Below, one piece after another: positions 32,985 through 40,373 of a stretch of 64,000 nucleotides of DNA; positions within the stretch are counted from its first letter, which is position 1; the number at the start of each line of letters is the position of its first letter. The position numbers were made by a program, and so were the translations under genes. The DNA comes from Methylibium petroleiphilum PM1 (GTDB lineage: Bacteria > Pseudomonadota > Gammaproteobacteria > Burkholderiales > Burkholderiaceae_C). The stretch lies in assembly GCF_000015725.1 (NCBI RefSeq), contig NC_008826.1:1-64000 (forward strand), read 5' to 3'. The notes beneath the pieces are model-generated. The model was not told the DNA's origin. It did no database searches and saw nothing but the letters and a program-made list of their open reading frames with translations.

Positions 32985-33039
32985 TTTGGCAACGTAGAGG
33001 CACTCTAGAGGCATCGTAGAGGCAACGTACGTTGCCAAA
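32985..33039. repeat. 11-bp GGCA repeat array with TTTGGCAACGTA inverted ends
   Basis: This 55-bp element starts TTTGGCAACGTA and ends TACGTTGCCAAA. Its units are GGCAACGTAGA, GGCACTCTAGA, GGCATCGTAGA and GGCAACGTACG. It is intergenic here. See the related loci at 19085-19180, 38411-38619 and 57372-57409. Confidence 0.85.
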
Positions 33040-33170
33040 CGGGGCGTGGCGGCCAGCAGAGCCAAGGCGTCAGAGCGCCCACCAACTCAAGCGCGTCGAG
33101 TGCTGGATGACCGGCAAGCGTGCCGGGATAGAGAAGCGGACCCAAGCTCAGCACCGTGGAGGCACAAAGA

Positions 33171-33190
33171 GGGGCGCCCTTGGGCGCCCC
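33171..33190 (-). terminator. Hairpin terminator for the 33239-33947 genes
   Basis: GGGGCGCCC and GGGCGCCCC arms with a TT loop are followed on the minus strand by a T-rich CTCTTTG. It lies just after the stop of the minus-strand gene at 33239. Confidence 0.7.
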
Positions 33191-33238
33191 TTGAGGGACG
33201 GCAATACAGATACAGCGACCGTCCTACTACGGAACCAG

Positions 33239-33448
33239 CTACGGAGCCGGCGGCTTCGCCTCGCTGTCTTGGCCGACCGCCTCACCGACCGGCGGACCTT
33301 CTTCGGGTCCGTATGGCGTCCGCGGATCGGGGGACGTGCCTTCTCCGGGCTTGTCTTTCTTGGGCTCGTCCTTTTCGGGCTTGTTCTCAGCCGGCGCCGG
33401 AGTCGCCGGAACACCGTCAGCCGAAGGCGATTGGCGAGGCTGGCTCAT
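33239..33448 (-). CDS. Small disordered Pro/Lys/Glu-rich protein, 69 aa
   Basis: The sequence MSQPRQSPSADGVPATPAPA continues with Lys/Glu/Asp/Pro-rich low complexity. It has no domain. It lies 10 bp after the glycine-zipper gene stop, in the same direction and ahead of a terminator, so the two are likely co-transcribed. Confidence 0.5.
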   Translation of the reverse strand: MSQPRQSPSADGVPATPAPAENKPEKDEPKKDKPGEGTSPDPRTPYGPEEGPPVGEAVGQDSEAKPPAP

Positions 33449-33458
33449 CTGGCCCGCT

Positions 33459-33947
33459 TCAGCGACCGTCGCCGTCCGAATCACCTGGCATCGCGCGCTC
33501 TGCGCGGTCGCTCAGGCGCTGCCACGCATCGCGTGTGGCGTGCTTCGCGTTCTCCCATTCGAGCTTCGAGCTGCCGCGGGTGGTGCTCCAGTCACGGCCG
33601 AGGTCGGATTCGACCTCGTCGAAGCTCTTCCCGGGGTACCGCGTGTACGAGTTCACGCCATGCTGGTACGCCGGCCCGTAGTCATCGTAGGTCGAGCCGG
33701 TGGTGACGTAGGGACGGTCGGCGTAGTTGGAGCGCCAATAGGCGTCCTCTTCCTTCGGGTCGACGTTCATGGCCTTGCCGGCAAGCGCGCCGGCCACGGC
33801 ACCAACGGCCGCACCCACAGCGGCGCCGACCGGCCCGGTCATCCCGCCAACGGCCGCACCCGCTGCAGCGCCGCCCGCCACGCCGCCGGCCACGCCGCCG
33901 ACAACAGCACCGGTGCCGGCCGCCTTCTTGTCTGTCGTGTCGCCCAT
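33459..33947 (-). CDS. Glycine-zipper protein, 162 aa
   Basis: An N-terminal charged segment (MGDTTDKKAAG) is followed by about 50 residues of Gly/Ala zipper (VVGGVAGGVAGGAAAGAAVGG), which can pack in membranes. A hydrophilic aromatic C-terminal part follows (YWRSNYADRPYVTTGSTYDD, RDAWQRLSDRAERA). Similar proteins are common as stress-induced envelope proteins in Burkholderiales. ATG 33947 is set by CAGGAGAC upstream. Confidence 0.65.
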   Translation of the reverse strand: MGDTTDKKAAGTGAVVGGVAGGVAGGAAAGAAVGGMTGPVGAAVGAAVGAVAGALAGKAMNVDPKEEDAYWRSNYADRPYVTTGSTYDDYGPAYQHGVNSYTRYPGKSFDEVESDLGRDWSTTRGSSKLEWENAKHATRDAWQRLSDRAERAMPGDSDGDGR

Positions 33948-34011
33948 CTCAGTCTCCTGGTGAAGTCGAAGTAACCGAGGAGAGCAAGCAGGGTGCCGTG
34001 CGGTACGTCGC

Positions 34012-34458
34012 TTAGCGTGGCCGCGGCCGTGCCGTCGAGGCGTCTTCCCGCCCGCCAAGGGAACCGCGGCCCGCCGACGACTTCGACCGACTCTTCAGGA
34101 GGTCGTCGAGCCGCTGGCGCAGGTCCGTCACGTCCATCCCCTTGGAGAAGCAGAGGTCGAAGACCTTCGCTTCGCCCATGTCCCGCTGCCGGATCATCAG
34201 GTCCCCGCTGTGAGCGATCAGGACAACAGGGTGCGGCATCCTCGCGCGCATCTCCTTCGCAACCTCGTATCCGCTCATGCCCGGCATCTGGATATCGAGG
34301 ATTGCAGCGTCCGGCGGCCAGCGCTCGGCCAGCTCCAAGGCAGCCGGACCGTCGCAGGCGACTTGGACCTCGTAGCCGCTCAGCTCCAGGAGCATCGCCA
34401 GCGAGGTAGCTGCGTCGCAATTGTCGTCCGCGACGAGGACGCGGAACCGTTTGCCCAT
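34012..34458 (-). CDS. Single-domain response regulator (REC)
   Basis: The receiver domain has the acidic pair in VLVADDN, the phospho-acceptor Asp in AILDIQMPG and the conserved Lys in CFSKGMD. The usual Thr/Ser position reads IAHSGD. A short Arg/Ser-rich tail follows, with no output domain. It would accept phosphate from an unlinked histidine kinase and act by protein contact. The start at 34458 (MGKRFRVLVADDN) is preferred over a TTG 15 bp upstream. Confidence 0.85.
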   Translation of the reverse strand: MGKRFRVLVADDNCDAATSLAMLLELSGYEVQVACDGPAALELAERWPPDAAILDIQMPGMSGYEVAKEMRARMPHPVVLIAHSGDLMIRQRDMGEAKVFDLCFSKGMDVTDLRQRLDDLLKSRSKSSAGRGSLGGREDASTARPRPR

Positions 34459-34587
34459 GTGCTTTCGCAGCAAGGCAGGTGCCGAATTCTCGAAGGGGCT
34501 CGTGAGATAGCCCCTTCGCTCGCGGCATGGAGCCCCACCGCACCCAATGCAGAAAAGTGCGTGATGGGCTGCACAAACGACTGCGAC

Positions 34588-35010
34588 TTAGCCAGAAGGC
34601 TTGTTCGGGTTCAGGGGGTTGGCGCGTCGGCGCAGATGTTCCTCTGCGAGCTCTTGCGCCAGCGCTGTGACTTCAAACCGTCCGGACTCGTCGCAGTCGA
34701 CGAAGTCCTCGATGAGGCGCCCGATCTGCCGCGCGAGGATGTGGTCCGGGCTGTCGCCAACCGGCAGGTTGCCGCTGGAGCCGCACGAAAGGTTCGGCGA
34801 CAGCAGCTGAGCGACCGAGAAGCCGAGCCTGTCGCTCAAGAGCGCCAGGTGGCTCGCGAGTTCAGGGTTGTGCTCGTTGCACGCCAGGATGCCCTCGAGC
34901 AGCTTCTTCGGGACCTTCCTGCTCTTAGCGAATCCGTCGACCGTCATCCCGCTTTCGTCCAACAGATATCGCACGTTCGCGCGCAGCTCGCGCAGGAAAG
35001 AGATGTTCAT
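34588..35010 (-). CDS. Helix-turn-helix-like protein, 140 aa
   Basis: The N-terminal 60 residues (LRELRANVRYLLDESGMTVDGFAKSRKVP) have the pattern of an XRE-type helix-turn-helix with a long second helix. The rest is helical with a conserved-looking ARQIGRLIEDF. It may be a transcriptional regulator. It lies 130 bp upstream of the receiver gene on the same strand. Confidence 0.55.
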   Translation of the reverse strand: MNISFLRELRANVRYLLDESGMTVDGFAKSRKVPKKLLEGILACNEHNPELASHLALLSDRLGFSVAQLLSPNLSCGSSGNLPVGDSPDHILARQIGRLIEDFVDCDESGRFEVTALAQELAEEHLRRRANPLNPNKPSG

Positions 35011-35133
35011 GCCGCTGTCGCCGCCGTGTTGCGCTGCGGCATACCTTAGGCCGAGGTCCAGCGGACTTCATCCCTATTCCGAACGAGGCGGGGGCGTGCA
35101 GACAGGGGGGTCGAAGCCTGTCGGTTCCCGCGA

Positions 35134-35185
35134 ATTCCGGGAATTCACTGCGCGGTGGGGGGACCGCGTCGTAAAAACCCGGAAT
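35134..35185 (+). repeat. 52-bp nested palindrome, copy A
   Basis: It starts ATTCCGGGAATTCACTG and ends TCGTAAAAACCCGGAAT. The outer arms ATTCCGGG/CCCGGAAT enclose the inner hairpin CGCGGT-GGGGGG-ACCGCG. It is identical to copy B. Confidence 0.9.
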
Positions 35186-35399
35186 CGGCCCGCCGGCACG
35201 ATGAGTTCAGTCCCCGCTGGGATGAGGTCACGGACTCGGGCCGGGCGTCCAAGTGCACTGCTGGGGTGTCGAGCTGGTAGGGGATGGCGGACGGTGCTGA
35301 CCGAGCCCCAGTTGACCTCGGTCCCGTACGAAAGACGAGGAGCCGAGCCCAGCAGGCGAGGCTGCCAGACAGCACCTGGCGGACTCGGATTCGGCACCG

Positions 35400-35451
35400 A
35401 TTCCGGGAATTCACTGCGCGGTGGGGGGACCGCGTCGTAAAAACCCGGAAT
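35400..35451 (+). repeat. 52-bp nested palindrome, copy B
   Basis: The 52 bases and orientation match copy A, starting 266 bp downstream of it. The interval between them contains no supported gene. Confidence 0.9.
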
Positions 35452-35520
35452 CTTGGCGTCGGGGCCAATGAGTTCAGCAGGCGAAGCCCTGAGTTCATCC
35501 GAGGCCGCACCTACGACGCG

Positions 35521-36051
35521 TCATCGACGGCAACCAGCTTCCGGCACTTGCTGCAGCGGGTCCGAGAGCCACTTCTCCGTGGCGCCGGCCACTTTCTGCC
35601 AGTTCTCGGCCGCCGCACGCACGACCACCTCGGACTTGCACTCGGGGGTCTCGCGGATGTCGGCCATCAGGAAGAGCGCCTGGTTCAGCGGCGTCGGAAG
35701 GTCCAGCGGTCGGCGTGCGATGCGGGTCGACAGGACAGTCGCGTCTCCGACTCGGTCTCGGAAGACGACGAGTCGCGACTGCTCGTAGAAGACGGCTCCG
35801 CTTCCCGTCTGCGCGACGCCCATCGTTCGAGGGCTGACGAAGCATCTCTGCCAGGCGGCCTCCAACCGCTCGGCGGCGCCGGCCGTGGTTAGCTCCGAGG
35901 AGCAGACCCTGACCGGTGAGGACGCGGCGGAGAGCATCTCGTCGCGCGTCTGGGGCAGAGCACATCCGACGAGTGCGAGACACGCCAGAGCACTGGCAGC
36001 TGCGGAGCGGGTGGCCGGGGTGGACTGAGTCCGGTGGCAGGAAGGCGGCAT
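35521..36051 (-). CDS. Lipoprotein of unknown function, about 176 aa
   Basis: The signal sequence ends in the lipobox LVGC (ALACLALVGCALP). The mature part has no recognised domain (SRLVVFRDRVGDATVLSTRIA, LNQALFLMADIRE). The ATG at 36051 is preferred over an upstream TTG. It is bracketed by copies B and C of the 52-bp palindrome. Confidence 0.6.
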   Translation of the reverse strand: MPPSCHRTQSTPATRSAAASALACLALVGCALPQTRDEMLSAASSPVRVCSSELTTAGAAERLEAAWQRCFVSPRTMGVAQTGSGAVFYEQSRLVVFRDRVGDATVLSTRIARRPLDLPTPLNQALFLMADIRETPECKSEVVVRAAAENWQKVAGATEKWLSDPLQQVPEAGCRR

Positions 36052-36179
36052 AAGAGGCAAGCGGCGCCGAAGCGGAAGTTGAGGGCGGCGCAGGGTAGTC
36101 GGCCGACGTTTCCGTCACAACCACCCGAAGGGGCCGACTGGGCCCGACAACAACGCCGAACCGCCGCGTGAGGCTGCCG

Positions 36180-36231
36180 ATTCCGGGAATTCACTGCGCG
36201 ATGGGGGGACCGCGTCGTAAAAACCCGGAAT
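36180..36231 (+). repeat. 52-bp nested palindrome, copy C
   Basis: It differs from A and B by one base (GATGGG for GGTGGG) in the inner hairpin. Orientation is the same. It lies directly downstream of the minus-strand gene at 36240. Confidence 0.9.
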
Positions 36232-36239
36232 CCTGGCGC

Positions 36240-37073
36240 TCAGCTGCCCTGGCCCTCCGGAGCCGGCCGGCCGGTCCGGATGCTGGCCAGATCCGGCATG
36301 GCGGCCCGGCGCTTGGCGCTCCAGGCTTCGTAGTCCTGCAAGTTGACCTGGTTCAAGTGCCGGTTCTGGTGCAGGGACCCGAGGTACTCGGCCGCGCGCC
36401 GGCGCATGTCGACGAGCCGAGCCGCTGTCGGCTCCCGCTCGTACTGCTCGAGCATCCTCATCAGCTGGGGGCCGGTGTATCCGCCCTCCATGTCGAACTG
36501 GAAGTGCCGGCCGCCGAAGAGCTCCTCGAGCTCCTTGAGGCTGGCGCCGTTCACCCGCAGGTCGACGAAGTTGACCAGGGCATGCACCTCGTCCAGGAAG
36601 CCGCCCTTGCGCGTCGGGTCGTCAATGGGGCCCCAGCGCTTCTCGGCGATGCGGTCCGCCTTCTCCCGGCGCAGGCGTAGCTGCTCTGCATCGTGGTCGA
36701 CCTTCGCCTTGCGGGCGATGACCGAGGCCTGGTCCGCCTCCTCGGCGAGCTCGTGAAGGGTTCGAACTGCGAGCGTTAGCGCGTCCAGCTGCTTCGCAGT
36801 CATGAGCTTCTCGAAGCTGTCCCGCAGCCGGCGGATGCCGGTAGCCACCGTCTTGGCCTGGGTCTTCAGGCGCTTGGTCTCCTCGTCTCCGACGTACCGG
36901 GCCCGGTGGGCGAAGCGCTCGAAGAGCTGCTCGGACCGGGTCGGCTTGGCGGATGCCTTCGGGGCAGCCTTCTTCGCCCGGGAGCCGGAACTGACCGAAA
37001 CCTCGGTCGGCTGGTCGCCGGGCCGGTCGGTGGGCTGCAGCTGGGAGTCCGGGTTCGGGGCGCCGTCGGTCAT
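36240..37073 (-). CDS. Unknown coiled-coil-rich protein, 277 aa
   Basis: A disordered N-terminal 50 residues (Pro/Ser/Lys-rich, KKAAPKASAKPTRSEQ) are followed by long helices (EETKRLKTQAKTVATGIRRL, KVDHDAEQLRLRREKADRIA), probably coiled coils. The C-terminal domain contains LEELFGGRHFQFDMEGGY. No family was recognised. The basic N-terminus would allow nucleic-acid contact, but that is speculation. Confidence 0.6.
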   Translation of the reverse strand: MTDGAPNPDSQLQPTDRPGDQPTEVSVSSGSRAKKAAPKASAKPTRSEQLFERFAHRARYVGDEETKRLKTQAKTVATGIRRLRDSFEKLMTAKQLDALTLAVRTLHELAEEADQASVIARKAKVDHDAEQLRLRREKADRIAEKRWGPIDDPTRKGGFLDEVHALVNFVDLRVNGASLKELEELFGGRHFQFDMEGGYTGPQLMRMLEQYEREPTAARLVDMRRRAAEYLGSLHQNRHLNQVNLQDYEAWSAKRRAAMPDLASIRTGRPAPEGQGS

Positions 37074-37267
37074 GGCTTCATTGTGGGGCTCGGCGGCGCC
37101 GCAGCGAAACCGGGGTGTCGACTGGACACAGCGAAGCGATTGGCCAGCGGGTCTTGCCCCAGAGCTTGGAGCTCTGGTCGGTGGGGCCGGGCTGTGAGGT
37201 TGGAGCCGGGGATGAGACTCGAACTCGGCTCGGCGGTCCGGCGCCGGTAGTCGTTACGGGACCGGGC

Positions 37268-37825
37268 TCAGTCAGCCGACCCTTCAGGGCCATCGAGCCT
37301 GGGCGGCTCCGGGTCGATGACCGCCATGGCGTCCTGCAGCTGGACCCAGGCCCGAATCTCCTGCTCCTCGACGACGCCGCCGCAGGACGGCATTGGTAGC
37401 AGGAACTCGACGGCGAACGGGAGGTGGTGTCGGTGGGCGGTCGCCGAGACCGACTCGCCCGGCGCGACGGTGACGGGAGCGGCCGCGCCCTCGGCGACTG
37501 GGAAGTAGACGGCCAGGACGCTCAGCGCCAGGTCGTTCGTGCCGGGCCCGGGTCGGCCCCAGGTGAAGCCGTCGTCGTGCGGGGCCCGGTGGTGGTGGAG
37601 TCCGCCGGCCGCGGCGCCGGCCGGGAGCCGGACCTCAAAGCTGTAGTCCTCAGCCTCATAGCCTGGGCCCGTCTTGGTCCGGCGGCAGATCAGGTCGAGT
37701 GGGCCCGGGGTGGGGTGGAACGGCGGCAGGATGCGGAACGCACCTGACGTCGAATCGACCCGACCGGACACGGGGAAGCCAGCATCGAAACGATGAACGC
37801 CCTCCGGCTGCACGTCTTGCGACAT
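37268..37825 (-). CDS. DUF6166-like protein, 185 aa
   Basis: The start is at 37825 (MSQDVQPEGVHRF). The central block (DDGFTWGRPGPGTNDLALSV) matches the GF-W-G...G-LALA pattern of DUF6166 domains, small proteins of unknown function frequent on mobile elements. The C-terminal segment is proline-rich. The long upstream in-frame extension (to 38083) is not coding-like. Confidence 0.5.
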   Translation of the reverse strand: MSQDVQPEGVHRFDAGFPVSGRVDSTSGAFRILPPFHPTPGPLDLICRRTKTGPGYEAEDYSFEVRLPAGAAAGGLHHHRAPHDDGFTWGRPGPGTNDLALSVLAVYFPVAEGAAAPVTVAPGESVSATAHRHHLPFAVEFLLPMPSCGGVVEEQEIRAWVQLQDAMAVIDPEPPRLDGPEGSAD

Positions 37826-38410
37826 GACGGCCCTCTCCTGTCTGTACCGGCTCCGCGGTGCGGCCGGCGATGTCGTTAGGCCGCCTGGCTTCTGGCTAAG
37901 CGGTGTGTGAGTCCGAGTGTATGGGTCCGCACAGCGGGCGCAACCGGTACCAATTGGGGAGTGTTGTCGTGCTCCTGCCATGCTTGAGCGGCTTCCCTGG
38001 TCGCTCTCTCGGAATCGATGCGTGCCGGCTCTGGGGCGCCTTCGACGGTCCTCCGCTGAATGACCACCCTCCTCTTGCCTCACCTCTTACCCCTTCCCGG
38101 CGCCGGTTGCGGCTGGGGTCTGGGCCCTCCAATGGGCTCCGAATGAACCACTCCTGACGACGTCGAAATTCAATGTTTTCAGGTGGTCCTGAACCCACCA
38201 TTTTTCTTTGCTCCCCACGTTACAAAGACACAACGGGTGTCAAGTCGGAGAGGCATAAGCGTTACAAGAAAAACGTCAAGTCGAATGGCCATTCCAGTGG
38301 CCCCGGAGCGCCCAACTCGGCCCCTGGAACAGCTCCTGATGCCCATCCTCGACTGCTGACCGAGGCATACCGAGAGAAGCCATGGATGCCGGCCAATCAG
38401 TGCGGCCCAG

Positions 38411-38619
38411 TTTGGCAACGTAGCGGCATCAGTTAGGCATCAGCTTGGCACTCTAGAGGCAACAACTTGGCAACAACGGCCCCGCTGGGCGTTTGGCACT
38501 AGTTCGGCAACAGCAAGGCATCAGTTTGGCACTCTAGAGGCAACAGTTAGGCAACAACGAAGTCGCGGCCCTGTTTGGCATCAACTTGGCACTCTAGCGG
38601 CATCAGTTTGGCAACAACG
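38411..38619 (+). repeat. Long 11-bp GGCA repeat array (three blocks)
   Basis: Block 1 units are GGCAACGTAGC, GGCATCAGTTA, GGCATCAGCTT, GGCACTCTAGA, GGCAACAACTT and GGCAACAACGG. Block 2 has GGCACTAGTTC, GGCAACAGCAA, GGCATCAGTTT, GGCACTCTAGA, GGCAACAGTTA and GGCAACAACGA. Block 3 has GGCATCAACTT, GGCACTCTAGC, GGCATCAGTTT and GGCAACAACGA. Every unit is 11 bp and starts GGCA. Blocks are separated by short GC-rich spacers. Confidence 0.9.
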
Positions 38620-38699
38620 ACCGCCGCGCCTTGACGTTTCGCCATTCTCCCGCTTAAAACTTGACGCTTTCCGATCTTCGCGTTTGAACTCACTCCACT

Positions 38700-38751
38700 T
38701 TTCCGGGTTTTTACGACGCGACCCCCCCACCGCGCAGTGAATTCCCGGAAT
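38700..38751 (-). repeat. 52-bp nested palindrome, copy D (inverted)
   Basis: This is the reverse complement of copies A to C, with small changes in the inner hairpin (GGGGGGGTCGCG) and a mismatch at the end. A partial second end (TTCCGGGTTTTGACGAC) follows immediately. Confidence 0.88.
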
Positions 38752-38884
38752 TCCGGGTTTTGACGACCGAACGTGCGGATTTCGATTTGACAAGTCGCAA
38801 TCCGCCCGTTTGTCGTTTGCGGGCGGAATCCTCTACGTTCATAGAGCTTTTGCCTCGCAGGCCCTGCGGCGGAGCGCCCGACGC

Positions 38885-39508
38885 TCAGCAGGCCTCGGGA
38901 AGCGGACGGCGCTTGGGTCGGTTGAATCGCTGCGCCGGTGTCGCTCCCTTGCGCTTGACCTTCAGCCAGGTCTCGGACCGTTGGCCGGCCAGGTACAAGG
39001 AGTCCAGGCGTTTGGCAACGATGCCTTCGAGCTCAAGCAACCGCGCCTGGTGGAAGAGCTGCGAGCCCTGCCCTTCAAGGCCGGTCACTCGGAGCAGCGA
39101 CGGCGCCCCTTGGCGGAGCAGCTGTTCAAGGCAAGCCTGCCGTCGCCGGAGCGGCTGGTGGCGGATGTCCCGGCCGCGGTGGACCACGACGTCGAAAACG
39201 CAGTAGACGACCGACGCGAGGCCGGGCTTCCATCGTCGGGCCTTCGCCCGGGCATGCAGCTTGTCGAAGTCGGTGCGGCCGAGCTCGTCAAGCACCACGA
39301 CTTCGCCGTCAAGCACATGCTCCCCTGCGGGGAGCTCGGCCAGGCCGCGTACGACTTCTGGGAACCAGGTTGTGGCGTCAGCGCCGTTGCGGGTCTTCAG
39401 CCGGGGGCCGCCCTCACCGGCCCACGCCATCAACCGGTAGCCGTCCTACTTCAGCTCAAAGGTCCATGCTGGGTCGTCGAACGGCGCCCGAGCCTGCCCC
39501 AGCAGCAT
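38885..39508 (-). pseudogene. ATP-dependent DNA ligase catalytic domain, broken by an amber codon
   Basis: The minus strand reads PFDDPAWTFELK, then TAG (39446-39448), then DGYRLMAWAGEGG in the same frame. This is the ligase nucleotidyl-transferase motif ExK-x-DGxR, with the Tyr codon TAC changed to TAG directly after the catalytic Lys. Downstream motifs persist (LDGEVVVLDE, VVYCVFDVVV, LEGIVAKRLDS, ETWLKVKRKG). The frame ends without an OB-fold domain. A start at TTG 39433 or ATG 39430 would give a protein lacking the catalytic Lys. It is nonfunctional unless the stop is read through or is a sequencing error. Confidence 0.85.
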
Positions 39509-39539
39509 CGGCTCAATGCTGCTCAGTCGCTCAGGCAGT

Positions 39540-39746
39540 TCAGCTCGACCGGCCAGAGGCTCCGCCTCCGCCGCCCTTGAGATGGGCCTCGACGTTCTTG
39601 GCGCTGTTGCCCACCGCCGCCACTGCCTTCTTGAGCTCCTCCGGGCTGACCCCGAACTTCTTGGCCCAGTCGCGCAGCTCGTAGTCCTGGTTCACATCGA
39701 TGAGCTCGCGGTCGCGTCCGCCGCTCTTGGTCTTGTCGTCGGCCAT
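39540..39746 (-). CDS. DUF3606 protein, 68 aa
   Basis: This small protein, MADDKTKSGGRDRELIDVNQ..., has the DUF3606 core DYELRDWAKKFGVSPEELKKAV followed by VGNSAKNVEAHL. DUF3606 proteins are short, widespread in Proteobacteria and of unknown function, with an HTH-like helical pair. The tail is Gly/Ser-rich. It lies just upstream of the broken ligase gene and may be transcribed with it. Confidence 0.85.
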   Translation of the reverse strand: MADDKTKSGGRDRELIDVNQDYELRDWAKKFGVSPEELKKAVAAVGNSAKNVEAHLKGGGGGASGRSS

Positions 39747-39825
39747 GCCAACTCCTTTCGCAGAGTCGATGGCCTCCTCTGGCAACGGCTGTGCCCGTCC
39801 TGACGGATCAAAGGCAACTCCTATA

Positions 39826-39841
39826 CTGTATGGATGTACAG
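39826..39841 (+). promoter_or_regulatory. LexA box upstream of umuD
   Basis: CTGTATGGATGTACAG fits the CTGT-N8-ACAG SOS operator. It overlaps a TATACT -10-like element (39822-39827). LexA bound here would block umuD transcription until DNA damage. Confidence 0.85.
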
Positions 39842-39878
39842 CATCGAGTGTCGGTGGGCCGACATCACGGGGGAGCCG

Positions 39879-40292
39879 GTGCCCGCGGCCAGCGGGGCCC
39901 GTCGAACCATCGTTGCCCTTCCGCAGTCGGTCCAGGCCGGCTTCCCTTCGCCGGCGGAGGACCACGCGGTCAAGCGGATCGACCTGAACGAGGTGCTCAT
40001 CAAGCACCCGCAGTCCACCTTCCTGATGCGGGTGCGCGGACCGTCCATGCGAGAAGCGGGCATCGACGACGGGGACGTCGTGCTGGTCGACCGCGCCATC
40101 ACGCCGTGCCACGGGCACGTGGTTGTGGCCGTGGTCGACCACGAGTTCACCGTGAAGCGCCTTTGGAAGCGCGGCTCGCGCGTGAAGCTCCAGGCAGCCA
40201 ATCCCACCTACCCCGACATCGTCCCGAAGGACGGACAGGAGGTGGAAGTTTGGGGCGTCGTGACGAACGCCATTAAGTCGATGCCGCTGTAG
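39879..40292 (+). CDS. umuD: UmuD-like SOS mutagenesis protein (S24 peptidase)
   Basis: This is the self-cleaving UmuD component of DNA polymerase V. GTG 39879 is chosen. It has GGGGAG just upstream and gives an N-terminal arm of 20 residues before the Ala20-Gly21 cleavage site (QAGFPSP), as in E. coli UmuD. The ATG at 39834 lies inside the LexA box and is less likely. The catalytic dyad is Ser56 (GPSM) and Lys93 (FTVKRL). RecA-stimulated cleavage would give UmuD'. umuC is not adjacent but starts 2 kb downstream under its own LexA box. Confidence 0.92.
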   Translation: MPAASGARRTIVALPQSVQAGFPSPAEDHAVKRIDLNEVLIKHPQSTFLMRVRGPSMREAGIDDGDVVLVDRAITPCHGHVVVAVVDHEFTVKRLWKRGSRVKLQAANPTYPDIVPKDGQEVEVWGVVTNAIKSMPL

Positions 40293-40373
40293 CGCCGCCC
40301 GGCGACCGCGGGCTTGCGGGCTGACGGCGCCACGGGCACATTCGCGTGACTTCTTGTTACAGGGGTTCGGCCG

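Larger units (their letters stand above)
37826..38884. other. About 1 kb without genes, holding two repeat families
   Basis: No frame here has convincing coding character. The interval contains the longest 11-bp GGCA repeat array (38411-38619) and the inverted copy D of the 52-bp palindrome (38700-38751). The part from 38160 to 38300 is relatively A/T-rich and could contain promoters. Confidence 0.6.

Noticed and set aside
38411-38619. Possible CRISPR array
   Set aside because: Units are 11 bp with no longer constant repeat and no unique spacers of 25-40 bp. No cas genes are in the window.
39000-39020. GTTTGGCAACGATGCC as a further 11-bp repeat unit
   Set aside because: It encodes the conserved VAKRLDS segment of the ligase on the minus strand, so coding constraint explains it.
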